DNA of 64,000 nt, from contig NC_091099.1 of NCBI RefSeq assembly GCF_024713975.1, positions 15,667,501 through 15,731,500 on the forward strand, in the 5' to 3' direction. Below the pieces are notes generated by a model, which saw nothing but the letters and a program-made list of their open reading frames with translations, was not told where the DNA came from and made no database searches. Origin of the DNA: Paralichthys olivaceus. Its lineage: Eukaryota; Chordata; Actinopteri; Pleuronectiformes; Paralichthyidae. Positions 60,701 to 64,000 of this stretch are shown here, one piece after another. Every line of letters begins with the position of its first letter. Within the stretch, counting starts at the first letter, position 1. The position numbers and the translations under genes were made by a program.

Positions 60701-61310
60701 CTCCTCCTTCGTTTTTCTTGGCATCCTGTGGAAGAGCGGAGGGGAAATTCTGATGTCATCAACCTTGGCACAGCGGGACGGAGGAGCATGCAGGCCCTCA
60801 GGGTGCCAAGATCGGTGCCCGTGTATTTGTGCCCCGTAGATGGTGAAATAGATGGTGTGGTGCTGCCCGCCTGTGCTGCACCTGCGTCCCAGCATGCTGA
60901 TTGATCAGTTTGGTCATGTGGAATGTCACCATCTGCTCCCCAGTCCCACTCACCCCTTCTTGTGTGAATGCCAATCACTGGCAGGAAGATAGTTATTTAA
61001 GCCATGTCAAATCAGGCGCATGACGATGAGGAATATGCCAACAGCACTTCAGATGTGTGTTGAAGGCATCGTATGCACAACAGCACAACACACAATAAAA
61101 GCACAACCATGACTTCAGACTGCGAAGAGGTTCTGGTTTTGTTCTTATTGCTCTCTCACGGCAATACAGATTTTCTTTTTCCCTTACAGGATATAATCAG
61201 AATTTGTGCACCTCAAAAAATTATATTCCAAAAAAATTGAATCCAATGATTGCACCGATGGTGCGATTACGTGAATATGTTTTTATTTATTTGCATATAA
61301 ACGTCCTGAA
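57727..61310. other. Gene-poor DNA right of the kinase relic
   Basis: Apart from the repeat at 58800-59285 and an exon-like 57-base segment at 58147-58203, no feature is supported. A moderately GC-rich patch at about 60600-60960 contains 'tctgacgtcactc' (CRE consensus TGACGTCA) and a GT tract, but no gene. Confidence 0.4.
58800..59285 (+). repeat. Dispersed teleost repeat, copy 4
   Basis: It matches the 4235-4620 element: 'ctttgtttaacattgtg', 'aactagatctagtgac..' and 'gtggtttcataagg' in its first half, and a partial second unit from 'agattacacaaaaata' (about 59092). It appears to be two fragments in the same orientation. Confidence 0.55.
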
Positions 61311-61319
61311 TTTATTTTG

Positions 61320-61560
61320 AGCGTGACTCCTTATTTATTTATGCTCCATCCCCTTCAGTTCAGCTTCTTTTCTTTGGCCTCTTAATGGCCAGCGGCGTAT
61401 CAGGGGGCCATCAGCAGCGACATTCTTCATTGTAGAGCACCATAACCAATGACATTTCAACCATGGGAAAATAAAGATATGCAAATCTGAACTCATTAAC
61501 ATTTGCATTACCTGTTTGAATAATCGCACTCCTGACAAGACTGCAATTAACTAAGATTGA
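61320..61560. promoter_or_regulatory. Candidate conserved non-coding element
   Basis: This patch differs in texture from the flanks. It holds two octamer-type words in opposite orientation ('tatgcaaat' at about 61478 and 'atttgcat' at about 61500), 'taatggcc', 'cattaacattt' and 'aataatcg' (homeobox/POU-like), with no repeats or ORF. It resembles developmental enhancers in style only; conservation was not tested. Confidence 0.3.
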
Positions 61561-61620
61561 TGCAAAGTTCAGGGTTAGGGAACTGTATATATTTGCTCTT
61601 GGATCATTTAGCCAAGATGT

Positions 61621-61632
61621 GCGTGTCTGTGT

Positions 61633-61670
<38 letters not shown>
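61621..61670. repeat. GT microsatellite
   Basis: About 25 nearly uninterrupted GT dinucleotides. Confidence 0.95.
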
Positions 61671-61672
<2 letters not shown>

Positions 61673-61679
61673 GCTTAGT

Positions 61680-64000
61680 GTGTCAGATAGGAGAACTGAT
61701 CTCTGTCAGCAGAAAAGGTCATTCAGTAGCCACTGATGTTTCTAGATTATTTGTAATATATACATATATTTATATTCAGATTTCTCTTTTTTAATGTTCA
61801 GCTGAAGACAATGAAATATGTCATTTGTTCCCAATGTGGGGTAGTGTAGGGGTCATGAGACACAGAGAAGGGGTTGCAAGACGGCAAATACAATTAAAAA
61901 CAACATATTTTAGCCATTGTTACTAAAAGTGAAAGACATTGTGTTTAAGTTTTAAATAAAGCTATGCAAATCACAAAATGTGTTATTCTGGTTTTTTCAT
62001 CCCCGTATAAGGTGATTATGACAAATTTATGACTGCATCATTTTACATGTGCATGTAGTTGATTTTTATTCTCTAAACAACCAACATTTCTAAAAAAAGG
62101 AATCATACACTGTTGATTGTTCTGGTGAGGATGAGGAGACTGACCTCCTAACCCAGTTAACAGTAGCATGAATAGTCAGGATTAGACTCAGAGTTTAAGT
62201 AAGCTGCGTGTTCACAGTTCACCTTCATGCTGATTGAAACCAGTTGACAGCAGTTTGTTTCTCTTTCAGATCAGTTTATCACTGCCTCTGTAAACACTAA
62301 TCTCCTACTTACGGCCATGCTTCTCTAGCAGTGTCTAATTATTGATTGGCCATCACTTCTTCAAATGTAAAACATACACTCAAATTCAGCTCCATGAACA
62401 TACAGTGACTATTTCAAACTGTGCATTGAAAGTCACACGCACAAGCATTTTCTCAGAGAATCTGAATTGAAATAGATGCATTGGAAAGAGTCCAAGATGG
62501 CTGCAGTGCACCCAGTCCCCTGTAGCTTCAGAGTAAACACTGGAGGGTTAGTAAGACAATGTGTTTAAGATAAATACTTTGCAGCTGCCTCACTGGGAGT
62601 TATTTGATTGGATTCTTGTGAGGTGTCTCCAGGACAACGTGTCGTGCCAGGACACCGTGCAAGTGCCAAGTGCATTGTTTTTGTCCCCCTTCTCTTGATC
62701 TAACGTACAGATGCTGTTACACAATTATTGTGGGGCCAACTTCTTGCATTATGTACACGAGTGCAGTACCCATCCTTCTTCAGAATTATTCTTTCTCATT
62801 AGTGAGTCCCCCTCAAACAGTTCTACAATATACTGTCACTTGTTATTGTTTGTATGCTGAACGTTGTGTGTAGAGCTTTTTATAAAACAGTCTATGGTGC
62901 AGAGTGAAGTTAGAAAATTTTGTGTCCTACCTGGTTTATCTGCAGTGAAGATTTTATTGTCAATGTTTTTCATCAAAATGATATTGATTTGTTTTATTAT
63001 TGTTACTGTGTGTGGTTTATATATATGTTTGATTGATTAACTTAATTTGTGTTGTTTTTCATACATTACATGTTGGCTATTTCAGAGGTCTGTTACGCAA
63101 ATTAACACAATCTTCAGAATCAATTTTACAACTTTTCAAAATAAAAGCTATGTAATCCCACTCATATAAAGCAGCACACTGCCCTGCCCCCATTGACTGC
63201 TACAGAGCTCTGGTCACCTGTTTAGTCAAAGTTTATTAATATTGAACTTATATTGCATCAAAATTGCATCAAACTTGGCTCTGCACTTCTGAGGACCATG
63301 AAAAATACACGTGCCATCTGTGAAGCTGATAAGATGAACAATGTATTTCAAAATGAAAAGTTTAAGCAGTTGACTTTCTGGAGTCAGTTACTGAGGCTAT
63401 AATTCAGAAAATAACTGCAAGTGGTTCATCTGCACTTGCACTATTATAGGTCACTGCAGCCCTGGCACGGCAGACAGTGGATTTGACCACAAACAGGAAG
63501 TTTGACTGCAATCCATTAGCAGATCACCCAGACAGTCTGCTGTATAAATAACCTTTGACCCAGCCACTGGAGGAGCTTGCCATGCCACACGTGCCTTCAA
63601 ACTAAAGACTTTGCGTCTATTTGTGAATGTAGGTCAGACAGGGTGTGGTATCCCCGTGTTTACTGGAAACCTTTACCTGCCTAACAGGAGCTAATCTCCA
63701 TGACATCACCCCGTCATCTGAGGCATCTCTGAGCGGGCTCACTTATGATTTCACACTAACATAGGATGTCACAGGAGTGGGATGACACCTGAACAACAAC
63801 AAAACCCCCACATTTATTTATTTATTTTTCTGGTGTGATTATCCTGCTTGGTCAAGCCTGGTCGGGGAATTCCCTAAATACTACAAGTTTAAATTATTTT
63901 GATGTTACCTTTTTTTCACAAACAGGCTTTTTAATTGCAAACACACACTTTATCCCAATCATTATATTTATTTCTCTAATGTACTGATTTTTCTCTGATT
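61680..64000. other. Right-end gene-poor DNA
   Basis: AT-rich, with no supported exon, RNA gene or recognised transposon. A patch at about 63440-63780 is more balanced in composition and contains 'gaccacaaacaggaagt' (RUNX-ETS-like) and 'ctttgaccca', so it may be regulatory, but this is weak. Confidence 0.4.

Noticed and set aside
60606-60978. Overlapping frames on both strands around a GT tract
   Set aside because: Several frames are open by composition; none has motifs, and the repeat contributes much of their length.

Overview
The window is vertebrate nuclear DNA, most likely from a ray-finned (percomorph-type) teleost. The evidence is spliced vertebrate genes with short introns, AT-rich intergenic DNA, many CA/GT microsatellites, and several short repeats of the kind common in teleost genomes. 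No bacterial-type operons, CRISPR arrays, rRNA or tRNA genes were seen. All coordinates are for the + strand.

Five protein-coding genes lie head-to-tail, all on the minus strand. From left to right they are myo5a (myosin Va: motor head, six IQ motifs and the first part of the coiled coil; the 3' part lies beyond the left edge), arpp19 (small PP2A-B55 inhibitor), rsl24d1 (ribosome biogenesis factor), prtg (protogenin, a DCC/neogenin-like Ig/FN3 receptor) and rfx7 (winged-helix transcription factor). I rebuilt each exon by exon from splice sites, reading phase and family alignment. Every junction joins in frame, giving 28 exons for myo5a (1266 codons, incomplete), 3 for arpp19 (112 aa), 6 for rsl24d1 (164 aa), 19 for prtg (1180 aa) and 9 for rfx7 (1493 aa). 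From memory, the human orthologues lie in the same order and orientation on 15q21, but there other genes (such as RAB27A, PIGB, CCPG1, PYGO1 and NEDD4) intervene. The block here is therefore a compacted version.

Layout: 1-11.3 kb myo5a and its promoter; 11.3-14.9 kb intergenic DNA, arpp19 3'UTR and arpp19; 15-18.9 kb rsl24d1; 19-20 kb intergenic with a retroelement-like tail; 20-36.4 kb prtg; 36.4-40.3 kb gene-poor DNA with repeats and possible regulatory blocks; 40.3-53.9 kb rfx7 with a long 3'UTR; 53.9-55.1 kb a possible divergent spliced transcript from the rfx7 promoter; 56.4-57.3 kb a broken HIPK-like kinase fragment; 57.3-64 kb gene-poor DNA with repeats and one block that looks like a conserved regulatory element.

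The five genes do not form one pathway; they are a conserved chromosomal neighbourhood. The most notable observations are a probable U12-type (minor spliceosome) intron with AT-AA ends inside the rfx7 DNA-binding domain, the HIPK-like pseudogene, the divergent transcript at the rfx7 promoter, a 29-codon glutamine tract in rfx7, and a cluster of nuclear-receptor half-sites between prtg and rfx7. I found no convincing new multi-gene system.
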